A stretch of DNA of 64,000 bases from Calothrix sp. NIES-4105 (GTDB lineage Bacteria; Cyanobacteriota; Cyanobacteriia; Cyanobacteriales; Nostocaceae): NCBI RefSeq assembly GCF_002368415.1, contig NZ_AP018290.1, positions 809,470-873,469 of the forward strand. Direction: 5' to 3'. Positions 62,581-64,000 of the stretch are shown here, one piece after another. Every line of letters starts with the position of its first letter. The stretch's first letter is position 1. A program made the translations under genes and the position numbers. The notes beneath the pieces are model-generated. The model saw only the letters and a list, made by a program, of their open reading frames with translations, did no database searches and was not told where the DNA came from.

Positions 62581-63309
62581 ATGTCAACTTTTGTCTTGGT
62601 TCATGGCTCATGGCACGAGGGTTCTGCTTGGAACGAAGTGATCAAACAGCTAGAAGCGAAAGGGCATCAAGCGTTTGCTCCCACGATCGCAGGTCATGGC
62701 AAAGGCGTGAATAAGAACGTTAACCATGCTCAATGCACACAATCGATTGTCGATTACATTGTGGGCAAAGACTTAACCGATATTGTCCTACTAGGACACA
62801 GTTTTGGCGGGGCGATTATTGCGAAAGTTGCCGAAGCGATTCCCTCGCGCATTCGACGGCTTATCTTCTTCAATGCCTTTGTCCTCAACGATGGTGAGAG
62901 CCTCAGAGATAACATCCCACCCGACTCTCAAGCGTTATTCGACAATCTAGCGAGAGAATCGGGCGATCAGACAATCATGATGCCGTTTGAGGTTTGGCGA
63001 GAAGGGTTTCTCAACGATGCTGACCTCGAACTGGCTCGATCGAGTTACGCACAATTATCGCCTGAACCGTATCAACCGTTCATTGAAAAGTTGGAAATGA
63101 AGCAGTTTTACTCGCTGCCCATTCTTAAAAGTTACCTCTACTGTACAGAAGATAATGTCCTCCCTCAAGGCGAACAGTGGGGTTGGCATCCGAGAATGTC
63201 TCACCGCTTGGGGCTATTTCGGCTTGTACAAATGCCCGGTAGTCACGAGGTCATGTTTTCTAACCCGGTTGGTTTAGCCGAAAAGATTATTGTGGCAGGA
63301 CGTGACTAG
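62581..63309 (+). CDS. Alpha/beta hydrolase (methylesterase/hydroxynitrile lyase-like)
   Basis: 242 residues. Oxyanion HGSWHEG near 8-14, nucleophile elbow GHSFGG (Ser near residue 75) and His in PGSHEVMFSNP near the C-terminus. This pattern is typical of the plant-type esterase/MKS-like group widespread in bacteria. AAGGAG precedes the ATG. A frameshifted copy is at 60609. Likely cleaves small esters formed or handled by the redox genes of the region; the substrate is unknown. Confidence 0.85.
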   Translation: MSTFVLVHGSWHEGSAWNEVIKQLEAKGHQAFAPTIAGHGKGVNKNVNHAQCTQSIVDYIVGKDLTDIVLLGHSFGGAIIAKVAEAIPSRIRRLIFFNAFVLNDGESLRDNIPPDSQALFDNLARESGDQTIMMPFEVWREGFLNDADLELARSSYAQLSPEPYQPFIEKLEMKQFYSLPILKSYLYCTEDNVLPQGEQWGWHPRMSHRLGLFRLVQMPGSHEVMFSNPVGLAEKIIVAGRD

Positions 63310-63750
63310 CACCTACAAATAAACTACTAATATCTGATAACTAGTACCAAAACATTTTGTAGAAGTCGCAGTTTTCCGGTGAGTGCTACTGATTCGACTC
63401 TTTTACAAACACGCTGCCCGTCCCTTGTAGATTTCTTTCTCATTCCTACTTGGATTAACCTTTCGTACTAAAGACCGCCTCAAGGCAAGCCCTACTAGTT
63501 TTAGCGTGCAGGATGATACAAGGTGTACCGCGTAGCAACAATCACTCTGGTTGTTTACTACATTATTAGTATAATAGCATTCCTGGATACAAAGCAGGGA
63601 AATTTGATCGACAAAAACATGCTAATTTTTAGCAAATTTTAATACTTATTAGCAGATTTTTGTAGCTAGTTAGTAGGCAGCAGAATTTGCGCTCGCCAAC
63701 CCACTAATGTCGCCGTCATTCAACAAACAATGACCCTCAAAGGAGAAATC
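63310..63750. other. Leader region of the last GMC gene
   Basis: About 440 bp. It holds no operator copy of the TAAGAATCTGA type and no coding signal. An AGCAAATTTTAATACTTATT-type AT-rich tract lies near 63640. Confidence 0.4.
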
Positions 63751-64000
63751 ATGACAACTACATACCATCACAGTGCTGCTTTTGATTATATTGTGATTGG
63801 CGCCGGTTCAGCAGGCTGCGTTGTTGCCAACCGTCTTACAGAAGACCCTAATACTAAAGTATTGCTGCTCGAAGCGGGTAGTCCTGATACCAAGCCAGAA
63901 CTTCAAGTTCCGAACTTGTGGCCTACTACACTCTTAGGCTCGGAAGTGGACTGGGCATACTTAACTGAAGGGGAACCTTACTTAAATAACCGCAAAATTT
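63751..64000 (+). CDS. GMC oxidoreductase, 3' end outside window
   Basis: ATG at 63751 with AGGAGA 5-6 bp upstream. The visible 83 codons include FDYIVIGAGSAGCVVANRLT and LLLEAGSPDTKPELQVP, aligning with the first 80 residues of the GMC protein at 46869 after a nine-residue extension. It has a GGCGCC site and so looks native again, unlike the preceding genes. Confidence 0.85.
   Translation, partial: MTTTYHHSAAFDYIVIGAGSAGCVVANRLTEDPNTKVLLLEAGSPDTKPELQVPNLWPTTLLGSEVDWAYLTEGEPYLNNRKI

Noticed and set aside
63400-63540. Ribosomal RNA-like stretch (ACCTTTCGTACTA-type words)
   Set aside because: Only short words match; no conserved rRNA helices or longer agreement was seen.

Overview
The window looks like an accessory region of a filamentous, heterocyst-type cyanobacterium (Nostocales); genus not assignable. 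The grounds are families typical of that group: an AAA-WD40 STAND-like protein, Uma2/DUF820, CHAT tails, a sigma-like protein of CHAT clusters, and a lectin of the Microcystis mannan-binding type. Short G-rich tandem repeats (GGGGAGTGGG type) and the palindromes GGCGCC and GCGCGC are also heavily over-represented. No rRNA, complete tRNA or CRISPR array was seen.

Layout. 1-9.1 kb: signalling and protease genes (TPR fragment, secreted trypsin-like protease, a 1240-residue AAA-WD40 protein with 16 WD40 repeats, oligopeptidase B lipoprotein). 9.1-20.6 kb: a decayed conjugative element with TraC-like, TrbI-like and AAA ATPase fragments, a four-helix-bundle gene flanked by inverted G-rich repeats, a 198-bp MITE-like element and a 1.79-kb insertion sequence with perfect 19-bp ends. 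21-39.5 kb: a minus-strand defence locus of ten genes: two HsdS-like subunits, an HsdM-type adenine methylase, a small wHTH-like protein, two unknown proteins, a giant P-loop ATPase, a NurA-like nuclease, a HerA helicase, a further small protein and a Ser/Thr kinase. A ParD/ParE module sits inside it in the opposite orientation. The set of activities (nuclease, ATPase, kinase, methyltransferase, no HsdR) matches what I recall of the methylation-associated defence system (MADS), so I call it MADS-like. 40-46 kb: Uma2 gene, a tRNA-Phe 3' fragment (attachment-site remnant) with GGGGTAAA repeats on both sides, a frameshifted tyrosine recombinase, and more conjugation debris, including a wall hydrolase fused in frame to the end of a type IIG restriction-modification enzyme.

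46-64 kb: an AraC-controlled neighbourhood. Two AraC paralogues lie among at least seven copies of an operator-like element (TAAGAATCTGA repeated 21 bp apart). In four copies a promoter follows at a fixed 13 bp. Small redox and hydrolytic genes follow (GMC oxidoreductases, NAD(P)H:quinone-type reductase, SnoaL-like protein, alpha/beta hydrolases, an HxlR regulator and a zeta-crystallin-like oxidoreductase), mixed with many gene fragments. From about 57.7 to 63.3 kb the coding segments lose GGCGCC and carry GCGATCGC (HIP1) sites instead, which suggests import from another cyanobacterium.

Working model: a defence island is embedded in the remains of an integrated conjugative element that has been pruned by insertions, frameshifts and recombination between repeats. 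An AraC-regulated detoxification cluster has grown beside it by duplicating regulator-operator-target cassettes.
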